Shown here one piece after another: positions 1 through 7,640 of a stretch of 10,635 bases of DNA. The translations under genes and the position numbers were made by a program. Within the stretch, counting starts at the first letter, position 1. Each line of letters opens with the position of its first letter. Origin of the DNA: Planctomycetota bacterium (GTDB lineage Bacteria; Planctomycetota; Brocadiia; SM23-32); contig JAUVVP010000029.1 in the NCBI GenBank assembly GCA_030604585.1, positions 1 through 10,635 on the forward strand, read 5' to 3'. The notes beneath the pieces were generated by a model that was not told the DNA's origin, searched no databases, and saw nothing but the letters and a program-made list of their open reading frames with translations.

Positions 1-116
1 CCGGCTCCTATGGCGCCAAAACCTATGGCGATGCCGCCGGCCAGCAACTTGCTGCCGGTCGTCCAGGACTGCCAGTCCACGTTGCTGGCCAGCCACTCAG
101 TCCACTCTGCAGCCAA
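1..116 (-). CDS. atpE: F0F1 ATP synthase subunit c, N-terminal part (cut by window edge)
   Basis: The reverse strand from 116 encodes MAAEWTEWLASNVDWQSWTT and continues GSKLLAGGIAIGFGAIGAG up to the window edge. The glycine-rich first helix is characteristic of the proton-carrying c-ring subunit of F-type ATP synthase; the ion-binding carboxylate of helix 2 lies outside the window. I chose a TTG start (116-114): an in-frame TAA directly precedes it, and GGAGG lies 7 bases upstream. A GTG 12 codons further in is possible but has no comparable ribosome binding site. The hydrophilic stretch before the helix is longer than in the short c subunits of many bacteria. It follows atpB by 34 bases, the standard F0 order, and is surely co-transcribed with it. 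Family call is confident; the start is probable. Confidence 0.85.
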   Translation of the reverse strand, partial: MAAEWTEWLASNVDWQSWTTGSKLLAGGIAIGFGAIGA

Positions 117-150
117 TTATGCGCCTCCGTGCCGGCCTGCCTCTGCCGGG

Positions 151-1062
151 CTAATCCCTTATCTGCACCGCCGTGTACGCCAGGGCCAGCATGGAGAACA
201 CGAACGCATGGACCAGCCCGATGAACAACCCGAAGAACGCCGTCAGGAAAGGCGGCAGACCGATCTGCAGTATCAGGTGCGACACGACCAGCAGTATGAC
301 GAAGCCTCCGAAGACGTTGCCGAACAGCCTGAACGGGTGCGATATGGCCTTGCCCAGCTCGCCCACGAAGTTCAGCGGCGCCATGGCCGCGTTCGGCACG
401 CGCTTCAACTGAAACGAATACACCGTCACGAGCACCGTCAGGCACAGAAAGGCTGCCACTACAACTCCCCAGGCGATCCTGGGCATCAAGTCCCATTCAG
501 AGAAGGCGGCCCCGTACTTCGCCAGGAAGACGCAGTTCAGCAGCACTGCCACTGCGAAACTCAGCGCACCCGCTATCCTGCCGGCCAGGCGGTCGGCCGG
601 GAAGCTGGGCTCAAAGAAGCTCCACAGCCAGCTCCTGAACCCGCGAATCCTGATGCCGGAGATGTGGACGACGAAGACCACGATCAGCGCCAGCCCGAGC
701 GGCGTGTTGAGGTCCTGCGTGGGGCAGAAGAACCCCGGCCAGCCCAGCCAGCCCAGGAAGTTGGGCACGCTGCCTATGACGTTGCAGAACAGCACGAAGA
801 GGAAAAGCGTGCCGATAAAGGGCAGGTACTTCCGGCCGTGCTCCTCGCCCAGCGTGCTGTTGCAGACGTCCTCGAAGAACTCCGTGAGCCCCTCGAACAG
901 GACCTGAAGCCTGCCGGGCACCATCTTCAGCGACCGAACGGCGAGCCATGCCACCACCACCAGCACAATCATCACCAGCCACGAGTTGTAGAGCGTGGCC
1001 GCGTTGTAGCCCTCGAAGGGCAGCCCCGACACGTTGACCGGTGCGTCTGGTGTTATGTCCAT
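151..1062 (-). CDS. atpB: F0F1 ATP synthase subunit a, with an extra two-helix insertion
   Basis: Membrane subunit of the F0 motor that forms the proton half-channels beside the c-ring; 303 residues, against about 270 in E. coli. Predicted helices: 26-45, 82-98, 121-135, 164-182, 196-216, 237-265 and 270-298. The family signature is HPFRLFGN at 242-249, with Arg245 matching the essential E. coli Arg210. Between the post-helix-4 segment SFFEP (148-152) and APLNFVGELGKAISH (228-242), normally nearly adjacent, there are about 70 extra residues holding two hydrophobic segments. At positions matching E. coli Glu219, His245 and Gln252 I read Phe254, Gly278 and His285. The ATG has no recognisable Shine-Dalgarno sequence. 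It lies 21 bases after the atpI stop and in the same frame, so coupled re-initiation is plausible. The family is certain; how the insertion affects proton flow is unknown. Confidence 0.95.
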   Translation of the reverse strand: MDITPDAPVNVSGLPFEGYNAATLYNSWLVMIVLVVVAWLAVRSLKMVPGRLQVLFEGLTEFFEDVCNSTLGEEHGRKYLPFIGTLFLFVLFCNVIGSVPNFLGWLGWPGFFCPTQDLNTPLGLALIVVFVVHISGIRIRGFRSWLWSFFEPSFPADRLAGRIAGALSFAVAVLLNCVFLAKYGAAFSEWDLMPRIAWGVVVAAFLCLTVLVTVYSFQLKRVPNAAMAPLNFVGELGKAISHPFRLFGNVFGGFVILLVVSHLILQIGLPPFLTAFFGLFIGLVHAFVFSMLALAYTAVQIRD

Positions 1063-1083
1063 GCTGTTGCGACTGGCTGTTTG

Positions 1084-1515
1084 TCAGAGCGACGAAGCAT
1101 CGGGTCTTCCCGGCCCGCTGCGGGCTGCCGAACGCGTCCCCCCGGGACTCTTGCTCCTGTCGAGCAGCTCGGCGGCGATCACGGCCGCATTCATGGCCAG
1201 CAGGCCCGTCGCCGTGGTCCAGGGCGAGATCGTCTCGCGGAAGCCGAAGGCCACGGCAAGTACCGCTGCGTTCAGGGCGTAGGTCATCAGCCGGACGCGC
1301 ACGAGCGGGCCGACCGCGCCGAGCCTCAACAGGGCCCTGTAGCGCAGGTTGAAGCGCAGCACGCTCGCGGCCCCGCCCAGTATCAGTCCGAGCGCGGCCG
1401 CCCGGCCATCTCGCAAGCCGAAGTACAGAGCGACGGCCCCGAGCGCAATGAACAGATGGGCAAGCCGGACGGACCGCTGCCAGAAGGCCCGCAACTGTTC
1501 CGTCCCGCCACTCAT
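1084..1515 (-). CDS. atpI: AtpI-like ATP synthase accessory membrane protein
   Basis: A 143-residue protein with four predicted membrane helices, at about 17-34, 38-54, 73-92 and 99-116, and a basic, Ser/Pro/Gly-rich C-terminal tail. Size, topology and its place between atpZ and atpB fit the AtpI (ATP synthase I chain) family, whose members help assemble the c-ring and may act in Mg2+ supply; that role is family knowledge, and the sequence itself is poorly conserved. I prefer the ATG at 1515, which has GGGAG 8 bases upstream and lies 28 bases after the atpZ stop. An in-frame ATG at 1566 would add 17 non-membrane residues and overlap atpZ, with its purine run jammed against the start codon. 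An AtpR-type subunit of N-ATPase was considered, but the gene order does not fit. Confidence 0.78.
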   Translation of the reverse strand: MSGGTEQLRAFWQRSVRLAHLFIALGAVALYFGLRDGRAAALGLILGGAASVLRFNLRYRALLRLGAVGPLVRVRLMTYALNAAVLAVAFGFRETISPWTTATGLLAMNAAVIAAELLDRSKSPGGTRSAARSGPGRPDASSL

Positions 1516-1543
1516 CGGAGTAGCTCCCGTCCTCCGGCCGCCG

Positions 1544-1795
1544 TCACGGGGCCGGCCGATCCTCATCTCCCCGTCCGCTGACTGCCGTCTTCATGACCAG
1601 TCGGTAGACGGCGACCATCCCTCCGGCAACGCCGACCAGAAGCAGGATGATCGTCAGAACGGGGCTGCTGTTCAATCGGCGGTCCAGCAACGTGCCGCCC
1701 AAGAATCCGCCCAGGATGCACCCGATCATGATCAGGCCGAGCTGGCCCACCAGGGCGAGCATCGGCAGCACCTGGCCGTTGCCATCGGGCAGCAT
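1544..1795 (-). CDS. atpZ: AtpZ-like small membrane protein
   Basis: An 83-residue protein with two membrane helices (about 14-37 and 46-66). The first ends in the small-residue-rich stretch ILGGFLGGTLLDRR (27-40), the typical signature of the AtpZ/AtpI-like family found at the head of bacterial atp operons. Family members are thought to work with AtpI in c-ring assembly or Mg2+ handling; that is family knowledge. The ATG at 1795 has GAGGAG 6 bases upstream, so the start is well supported. It is the first gene of the atpZ-I-B-E series, about 60 bases downstream of a strong promoter candidate. The C-terminal tail is short, charged and probably cytoplasmic. Confidence 0.82.
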   Translation of the reverse strand: MLPDGNGQVLPMLALVGQLGLIMIGCILGGFLGGTLLDRRLNSSPVLTIILLLVGVAGGMVAVYRLVMKTAVSGRGDEDRPAP

Positions 1796-1860
1796 GCGAC
1801 ACTCCTCGGCGCGGCGTCACATCGCAGGACGCCGCCTTCCGACGCGCTTCAAAAGGACCT

Positions 1861-1890
1861 ATTCTGACACACGGGCGGAGGCGCTGTCAA
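1861..1890 (-). promoter_or_regulatory. Candidate sigma70 promoter of the atp operon
   Basis: On the minus strand a perfect -35 box TTGACA (1890-1885) is followed by an 18-base spacer and CAGAAT (1866-1861), four of six matches to the -10 consensus. It lies in the only gap between fcl and atpZ and would give a leader of about 58 bases before the atpZ ATG. This is consensus matching only; no transcript data. Confidence 0.6.
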
Positions 1891-1942
1891 ACGGCCCGAG
1901 CCCGGCCCGCCCGGACCGGTTTCCGGCCGGCAAGGCGGCGGC

Positions 1943-2965
<1,023 letters not shown>

Positions 2966-4009
2966 CTACGCCCCTTTCTCCACCGCCGTTATGTCCGCCT
3001 CCACCATGATGCGCGCCAGCTCTTCGAAGCTCGTCTTCGCCTCCCATCCCAGCATCTTCTTCGCTTTCGAGGCGTCGCCCAGAAGCAGGTCAACCTCGGT
3101 GGGGCGGAAGTAGCGCGGGTCCACCTCGACCAGCGCCTTGCCGGTGGCGGCGTCAATGCCTTTCTCGTTCTCGTTCTCGCCTTCCCATTCGATGTCGAAT
3201 CCCCCGATGGCGAAGGCCAGTTCGGCGAATTGGCGAACGGTGTGCCCCTCCCCGGTGGCGATCACATAATCGTCGGGTTCACCGTTGGGCGCGTTGAGCA
3301 TCAGCCACATGGCCTCGACGTATTCCGGGGCATAGCCCCAGTCGCGCTGCGCGTTCAGGTTGCCCAGGTAGACCCTCTCCTGGCGCCCGGCCCTGATCTC
3401 GGCCACGGCGCGGGTGATCTTGCGCGTGACGAAGCGCTTGCCGCGCCGGGGCGATTCGTGGTTGAACAGTATCCCGCTGCAAGCGTAGAGGCCGTAGGCC
3501 TCGCGGTAGTTGACCGTCATCCAGTGCGCAAAGAGCTTAGCGGCGGCGTAGGGGCTTCGCGGATGGAAGGGGGTCCGCTCGGTCTGGGGCACCTCCTGCA
3601 CCTGGCCGAACATCTCGCTGCTGGATGCCTGGTAGATGCGCGTGTTGACGCGGGCTTCGCGGACCGCTTCCAGCAGGCGCAGCGTGCCCAGAGCGTCGGC
3701 GTCGGCCGTGTAGACCGGCTGCTCGAAGGAGACGGCCACGTGGCTCTGAGCGGCCAGATTGTATATCTCGTCCGGGGCGATCTTCTCCACCAGCCGCGCG
3801 ATGTTGCTCCCGTCCACCATGTCGCCGTAGTAGAGGTGCAGGCGTCGGTCTTTCACGTGCGGGTCCTGGTAGATGTGGTCAATGCGCTCGGTGTTGAAGA
3901 CCGAGGCGCGACGGATGATGCCGTGCACCTCGTATCCCTTTCCCAGCAGCAGTTCCGCCAGATACGAGCCGTCCTGCCCGGTCACGCCCGTTATCAGGGC
4001 CTTCTTCAT
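2966..4009 (-). CDS. gmd: GDP-mannose 4,6-dehydratase
   Basis: Converts GDP-D-mannose into GDP-4-keto-6-deoxy-D-mannose, the first step towards GDP-L-fucose and other 6-deoxyhexoses. The N-terminal nucleotide-binding motif [13 protein letters not shown] is at 7-19. The active site shows the SSSE cluster at 129-132, with Ser130 where E. coli has Thr132 and Glu132 where it has Glu134, and YAAAK with Tyr154 and Lys158. The hallmark [10 protein letters not shown] (181-190) and the C-terminal [13 protein letters not shown] (295-307) are clear. The 347-residue length is normal. The ATG has GGGAGG 6-7 bases upstream. It is the first gene of the gmd-fcl pair and diverges from queC; a promoter candidate lies about 45 bases upstream. 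Identity is very secure. Confidence 0.97.
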   Translation of the reverse strand: MKKALITGVTGQDGSYLAELLLGKGYEVHGIIRRASVFNTERIDHIYQDPHVKDRRLHLYYGDMVDGSNIARLVEKIAPDEIYNLAAQSHVAVSFEQPVYTADADALGTLRLLEAVREARVNTRIYQASSSEMFGQVQEVPQTERTPFHPRSPYAAAKLFAHWMTVNYREAYGLYACSGILFNHESPRRGKRFVTRKITRAVAEIRAGRQERVYLGNLNAQRDWGYAPEYVEAMWLMLNAPNGEPDDYVIATGEGHTVRQFAELAFAIGGFDIEWEGENENEKGIDAATGKALVEVDPRYFRPTEVDLLLGDASKAKKMLGWEAKTSFEELARIMVEADITAVEKGA

Positions 4010-4024
4010 CGGAACCCTCCCGCC

Positions 4025-4040
4025 GGCGGAGCCCTCCGCC
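4025..4040 (-). other. Short hairpin in the gmd 5' leader
   Basis: GGCGGA and TCCGCC form a 6-bp stem with a 4-base loop, just upstream of the gmd Shine-Dalgarno sequence and inside the predicted leader. It could modulate translation of gmd, or it may be chance pairing in a GC-rich genome. It has no U-tract, so it is not a terminator. Confidence 0.35.
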
Positions 4041-4053
4041 CTCTGGTACGGAG

Positions 4054-4082
4054 TTTATACTGGCAAGTTGCCTCCAGTGCAA
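4054..4082 (-). promoter_or_regulatory. Candidate sigma70 promoter of gmd-fcl
   Basis: TTGCAC (4082-4077), a 17-base spacer and TATAAA (4059-4054) on the minus strand match the -35 and -10 boxes at four and five of six positions with ideal spacing. Transcription would start near 4047 and give a leader of about 38 bases. It is the only AT-rich patch in the gap, which strengthens the call. Confidence 0.6.
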
Positions 4083-4123
4083 GCTCGCCGGCCTGCCGCC
4101 CGACGGCCGGGCCCTACCTCACG

Positions 4124-4152
4124 TTGCAACCCGACGCTGCGCAGGGTATTCT
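4124..4152 (+). promoter_or_regulatory. Candidate sigma70 promoter of queC
   Basis: TTGCAA (4124-4129), a 17-base spacer and TATTCT (4147-4152) each match the consensus at four of six positions. The implied leader is only about 18 bases, too short for a preQ1 riboswitch. It diverges from the gmd promoter about 40 bases away. Confidence 0.5.
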
Positions 4153-4177
4153 GGGGCTTTCTGCCGGGGGATTCCGC

Positions 4178-4909
4178 ATGAGCAGTAGAGGTCCCAGTAA
4201 GGGGGACGCTGTCGTCCTCCTCAGCGGCGGCGTGGACTCGGCCACGACGTTGGCCATCGCCGTCGGCGAGGGCTATCGGTGCCACGCGCTCAGTTTCCGC
4301 TACGGCCAGCGTCACGCCGTGGAGCTGGCGGCCGCGCGCCGCGTCGCCGAAGCCCTCGGCGCCATCGAACACCGGATGCTCAGTCTGCCCCTGGGCGAAC
4401 TCGGCGGCTCGGCCCTGACGGACCGGTCCATCGCCGTGCCGACCGGGGGCGCTGACGCGGCCTCAGGCGAAGGCATTCCCGTCACTTACGTGCCGGCCCG
4501 CAACACCGTATTCCTCGCCTTCGCGTTGGCCTTTGCGGAGGTGACGGGCTCGGATGCGATCTTCGTGGGCGTCAACGCCGTGGACTACAGCGGCTATCCC
4601 GATTGCCGGCCGGAGTACGTCGAGGCGTTTCGTCGCCTGGCGGCACTGGCTACGAAGCGCGCCGTCGAGGGACGCGGCCCGGCCATCGTCACGCCCCTCA
4701 TGAACATGACCAAGGCGGAGATCATCCGCACCGGCGTCCGCCTTGGCGTGGACTACTCGTTGACCGTGAGCTGCTACGACCCCGACGCGAGGGGCCGGGC
4801 CTGCGGCCGCTGCGATAGCTGTCGGCTGCGGAAGAAAGGGTTCCAGGAGGCCGGCGTGCCCGACCAGACCGTGTATCAGCCCTTGCCATCGGAGGGAGAA
4901 GAGCCATGA
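4178..4909 (+). CDS. queC: 7-cyano-7-deazaguanine (preQ0) synthase QueC
   Basis: ATP-dependent enzyme converting 7-carboxy-7-deazaguanine plus ammonia into preQ0, a precursor of queuosine in tRNA. The N-terminal PP-loop motif [10 protein letters not shown] (14-23) binds ATP, and FRYGQRH (40-46) is a family signature. The C-terminal zinc site is complete: Cys199 (in VSCYD), then Cys209, Cys212 and Cys215 in ACGRCDSC. The length of 243 residues is normal. The ATG at 4178 has a G-rich GGGGGA about 7 bases upstream; the open frame extends far upstream, but that part is only antisense to gmd. No queD, queE or queF is nearby, so the other pathway genes must lie elsewhere. The downstream reductase overlaps its stop codon. 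A role in DNA deazaguanine modification cannot be excluded, but nothing here supports it. Confidence 0.95.
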   Translation: MSSRGPSKGDAVVLLSGGVDSATTLAIAVGEGYRCHALSFRYGQRHAVELAAARRVAEALGAIEHRMLSLPLGELGGSALTDRSIAVPTGGADAASGEGIPVTYVPARNTVFLAFALAFAEVTGSDAIFVGVNAVDYSGYPDCRPEYVEAFRRLAALATKRAVEGRGPAIVTPLMNMTKAEIIRTGVRLGVDYSLTVSCYDPDARGRACGRCDSCRLRKKGFQEAGVPDQTVYQPLPSEGEEP

Positions 4910-5484
4910 CCGACGTGTTGGCCGTGGCTGGCAGCGCCCGGCGCGGCGGCAACAGCGACGCCGTCCTGGAAGCCGCGCTGGATGCGCTGCGCCGGCGCGG
5001 CGCCAACGTCCAGACCATCGTCCCGCGCAGGCTCTCCATCAACCCCTGTTCCGCGTGCAACGGATGTTGGGAGACCGGCTACTGCGTCGTCAAGGACGAC
5101 ATGCAGGACCTCTACGTCCGCTTCAGCGAGGTGGACCACGTGGTGGTGGCCTCGCCGCTCTACTTCACATCGCTGCCCGGGCACCTGAAGGTGCTCATTG
5201 ACCGGTTCCAGTGCTTCTGGGTGCGCACCTACCGGCTGGGAGAGCCGCCGCAGCCGCGCCGCACGGGCATGTTCCTCTGCGTCGGTGCGATGGCAAAGGA
5301 ACTCTACTTCGACTGCACGCTCAGGATCGTGCGGACCTGGATGGCGTCGCTGAACATGGGCTGCCCGGTCACGCGCTTCTACTCCGGGGTGGACGAGAAG
5401 GACGACCTCATCAAGAACCACCCCGAGTATCTGGAAGACGCCCGCGCCGCCGCCCTCGAGCTGCTCGATGGGGCTCACCGTTGA
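4906..5484 (+). CDS. Flavodoxin-fold NAD(P)H reductase / iron-sulfur flavoprotein-like
   Basis: A 192-residue protein of the NADPH-dependent FMN reductase/flavodoxin superfamily. The N-terminal FMN-phosphate loop [10 protein letters not shown] is at 9-18, and [19 protein letters not shown] (82-100) is the typical second flavin-binding segment. Between them lies the cluster [13 protein letters not shown] (48-60), with Cys48, Cys51, Cys54 and Cys60. A compact motif of this kind is found in iron-sulfur flavoproteins, where it binds a 4Fe-4S cluster; related quinone/azo-reductase-like proteins keep similar cysteines without proven clusters. Its ATG overlaps the queC stop (ATGA), and a GGAGGGAG site sits within the queC end, so the two are translationally coupled. 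Substrate unknown. A link to redox chemistry of deazaguanine synthesis is only a guess from the coupling. Confidence 0.85.
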   Translation: MTDVLAVAGSARRGGNSDAVLEAALDALRRRGANVQTIVPRRLSINPCSACNGCWETGYCVVKDDMQDLYVRFSEVDHVVVASPLYFTSLPGHLKVLIDRFQCFWVRTYRLGEPPQPRRTGMFLCVGAMAKELYFDCTLRIVRTWMASLNMGCPVTRFYSGVDEKDDLIKNHPEYLEDARAAALELLDGAHR

Positions 5485-5544
5485 TCGTTATTCGCTCGTG
5501 CCTTGCGGAGCCCGACCGCCTTCAGGAGGAGCGTGGCAGTCCCG
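5485..5544. other. Convergent intergenic gap, no terminator seen
   Basis: The 60 bases between the reductase stop and the stop of the convergent beta-helix gene contain no stem with a U-tract on either strand. Transcripts from both sides may run into each other or end Rho-dependently. Confidence 0.5.
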
Positions 5545-7428
5545 TCATTCGATGCCGACTTCGAAGGCCCCGATGTCCGGCGCCAGGCCGGCCCAGGGCA
5601 GGTGGATGCCGGCGCGGTCCGTCCAGGTGAGGGCCGGGGTGAAGGAGATGGAGTCGGCGGTCATGGCAGTGATGGTAACGCGGCCGGCGCCCTCGATCTG
5701 GATGGTGTCCGCGACGGCGTCGGGGTAGGAGTCCGGGCCGATGAAGTAGTTGCGTGGGTCGTTCGACATGCCGTTGCCCATCACGCGGACGGTGGTGCCG
5801 CTGCCCCCGCCCTCTGCGCGCATGAGGAATACCCCCAGGTCCACGGCCGCACTGCCCGGCCCGAGGCGGAAGTTGTTGCTCTCGTATCGAGCGTCGTCCG
5901 TGGCGATGAACCGGGGGTCGAACCTGAGCCCGATGAGATCATGAGGTCCGGTGAAGCCCGTCAGGCCGGCGGCGGCCTGTGCAAAGGTGCGCCGCTCGCG
6001 CCCGAAGGCGCCCGTCTGGAAGTTGAAGCTGCCGAATCCTTCGTCGTCGGAGGCGGCGGGCCGGTAGATGTTGTGGTCGCTGAGGGGCTTTGCGTCCAGT
6101 TGCACGCGCGGATTCGCATTGCTCCAGGACCAGACGAAGTTGTTGTAGGGGCGCTTCTGCACGATGGTGTTAAAGACGCCTGCGTCTTCCGAGGTCCTGT
6201 CCCAGACGAAGGCGCCCAGGTCTCGGCGCTCTCGTGCGTTGCCCCAGAAGACGCTGTTCCACACCTCCACGCGCCCATTGCCGTATCCCAGCCATCCGCC
6301 CGCGCCCGGGTTGCGATAGACGATGGCCCGGAGGGGGGGGGGGGTCTGAGTGGCGCCGCCGGGGCGGTCGTCCCCTGAGAATCCAAAGCCGTAGCGCGCA
6401 ACGCCCGGGTTCTGCGCCGAGTTGATCCCGTTGTTCCAGCTTTCGAAATCCCGCCACCGGTAGGAGAGGTCCGGCAAGGGCGGGCCGACCTCGCCGCTGT
6501 TGGCGCCGCGCATCTCGTTGTCGTGGGACCGGCAGCGGACCACCCAGATGGATTCGCAGCCGATCAGGACCAGCGCGTCGCCGTAAGTGGCGCCTTCGCC
6601 CTTGCCGTTGCGGCAGGTCTCGACGTCCACAAAGGCGCCGCGGGCGGTCCGGTGATTGTTGAGCAGGCCGGTGGCGAAGCCGGGCCCCCCGTTGTCGTGG
6701 GAGATCGTGTCCCTAACGACCCAGTCCGACAGCCTGCCGGCCTCGAACCCGAAGAGGGCATTGTCGGCAAGCTCGAGCCACTCCGCCTTGAACCGGGAGC
6801 CCTTGAACACCAGCACCCCGCCGATCCTGACGCGCGGGTCGGGGGGCCCGGCCTTCCGAACCACCAGGCGCTGCGACGGTCCGGCCCCGGCCAGTGTGAT
6901 CGAGTCCAGGCCCCACACGTCCACCAGCGCGCCGAACCCCCCCGGGGTCAACCCGAAGGCCTTGCCGGAGGGCGTCACGCCCTCCCCGTTCAGCACGAAG
7001 GGACCGCTGCTGCCGGGCCATTCTTCGGCCGTCGCCACGCGGATCGTGATCCGCCCGTCCTCGGGCAGGGCAGGGGGGTAGAAGGTCGGGTCCATGCGCC
7101 ACGCGCCCCCTTCGTCCAGGGTCTGGGTCCGTCCGCCGCGCAGGAGGATGGCGGCGCCGGGAGGCAGCTTGCTCTGCGCCGTAATCGAGCCCCAGCTCGA
7201 AGAATAGAACGCTGAGCCGTCGGGCGTTCGCGTGCCCGGCGGGTTCTGCCACGGCGCATCGGGTCTGTCTCCCGCATTCGCGTTGCTGCCCGTCGCCGGG
7301 TCAACGTAATAGGTCGGCCCGCCGGCGGCGCGCACGTTCGGAGGGAGTATGACAAGAGCGCACAACACCAACAGCGATGCCCGGACTCGGAAGAGTACAG
7401 AGCCGTCTTTGGCCGCTGCCCTTACCAT
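5545..7428 (-). CDS. Secreted right-handed parallel beta-helix protein
   Basis: A 627-residue protein with an N-terminal signal peptide (basic n-region ending near residue 16, hydrophobic core about 17-30, likely cleavage after NVRA near 34). The mature start YYVDPATGSNANAGD (40-54) and the end PDIGAFE are widespread hallmarks of secreted pectate-lyase-like beta-helix proteins. The middle shows short repeats rich in N, D, G and V, such as FKGSRF, WLELADN, WVVRDTISHDN and WVVRCRSHDN, as expected for helix coils. A catalytic site cannot be picked out, so polysaccharide binding or cleavage is only a family-based guess. Start uncertain: ATG 7428 (weak AGGCAG upstream) gives a better signal peptide than ATG 7458, which lacks a ribosome binding site. 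A run of 12 C on the coding strand (6344-6333) lies near residues 362-365. Confidence 0.82.
   Translation of the reverse strand: MVRAAAKDGSVLFRVRASLLVLCALVILPPNVRAAGGPTYYVDPATGSNANAGDRPDAPWQNPPGTRTPDGSAFYSSSWGSITAQSKLPPGAAILLRGGRTQTLDEGGAWRMDPTFYPPALPEDGRITIRVATAEEWPGSSGPFVLNGEGVTPSGKAFGLTPGGFGALVDVWGLDSITLAGAGPSQRLVVRKAGPPDPRVRIGGVLVFKGSRFKAEWLELADNALFGFEAGRLSDWVVRDTISHDNGGPGFATGLLNNHRTARGAFVDVETCRNGKGEGATYGDALVLIGCESIWVVRCRSHDNEMRGANSGEVGPPLPDLSYRWRDFESWNNGINSAQNPGVARYGFGFSGDDRPGGATQTPPPLRAIVYRNPGAGGWLGYGNGRVEVWNSVFWGNARERRDLGAFVWDRTSEDAGVFNTIVQKRPYNNFVWSWSNANPRVQLDAKPLSDHNIYRPAASDDEGFGSFNFQTGAFGRERRTFAQAAAGLTGFTGPHDLIGLRFDPRFIATDDARYESNNFRLGPGSAAVDLGVFLMRAEGGGSGTTVRVMGNGMSNDPRNYFIGPDSYPDAVADTIQIEGAGRVTITAMTADSISFTPALTWTDRAGIHLPWAGLAPDIGAFEVGIE
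6333..6344 (-). repeat. C12 homopolymer inside the beta-helix gene
   Basis: Twelve consecutive G on the plus strand, C on the coding strand, encode part of a Thr-Pro-Pro-Pro-Leu segment. The reading frame is intact across it. By frame arithmetic, gain of one base would lead to a stop near 6170 and loss of one base to a stop near 5961, in either case removing most of the last 260 or so residues. Confidence 0.9.
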
Positions 7429-7437
7429 CACTGCCTG

Positions 7438-7479
7438 CCACTCGAGTGGGGGCCGCAATGCGAATCAGAAATACTGATT
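7438..7479. promoter_or_regulatory. Two dyad symmetries upstream of the beta-helix gene
   Basis: A perfect 12-base palindrome CCACTCGAGTGG (7438-7449) lies about 10 bases before the preferred ATG. A second dyad (7463-7479) has arms AATCAG and CTGATT around AAATA. Both are operator-like in size. If translation began at 7458 instead, the first would be coding. No convincing promoter hexamers were found beside them. Confidence 0.3.
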
Positions 7480-7589
7480 GAGCCTTGGCCTCCGCCGAGC
7501 GAGACACCTGCTTCAACGCGCGAACAAGGGCGAGAACGGGTCCACGGAACTTGCCCGCCGGCTGTCTGGCGGAACGACCACGCGGCGGC

Positions 7590-7640
7590 GTCCACGATGA
7601 ACTCCTCGCCGTGGATGCTCAGCGCACGGGCGGGCGTCAG
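7590..7640 (-). pseudogene. Relic of a second alpha/alpha-toroid gene
   Basis: These 51 bases align without gaps to 8572-8622 in the intact toroid gene, with 40 of 51 identical. Translated on the minus strand they give LTPARALSIHGEEFIVDA against LTMARALNAYGEETIVDA in the intact protein, 13 of 18 residues identical. Similarity stops sharply at 7640/7641, exactly where the HepT coding sequence ends, and fades below 7590. The HepT stop codon (7639-7637) is itself inside the relic. I read this as the remnant of a paralogous neighbour truncated by the toxin-antitoxin module or by deletion. The rest of the 7459-7636 gap holds no intact gene. Confidence 0.7.

Noticed and set aside
10..1581. Long plus-strand open frame of 523 codons across the atp genes
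   Set aside because: It is antisense to atpE, atpB and atpI, its product is low-complexity Arg/Gln/His/Pro-rich, and no domain is recognisable; typical of GC-rich shadow frames.
1..1795. N-ATPase (Na+-type) operon
   Set aside because: N-ATPase operons have atpD and atpC upstream of the small membrane genes; here fcl lies upstream, and the order Z-I-B-E is that of ordinary F-type operons.
4153..4177. preQ1 riboswitch in front of queC
   Set aside because: The predicted leader is about 18 bases and has no room for the aptamer.
5503..6378. Plus-strand 291-codon frame opposite the beta-helix gene
   Set aside because: Composition is that of an antisense frame (Gly/Val/Ala/Asp-rich) and the opposite strand has a clear signal peptide and family hallmarks.
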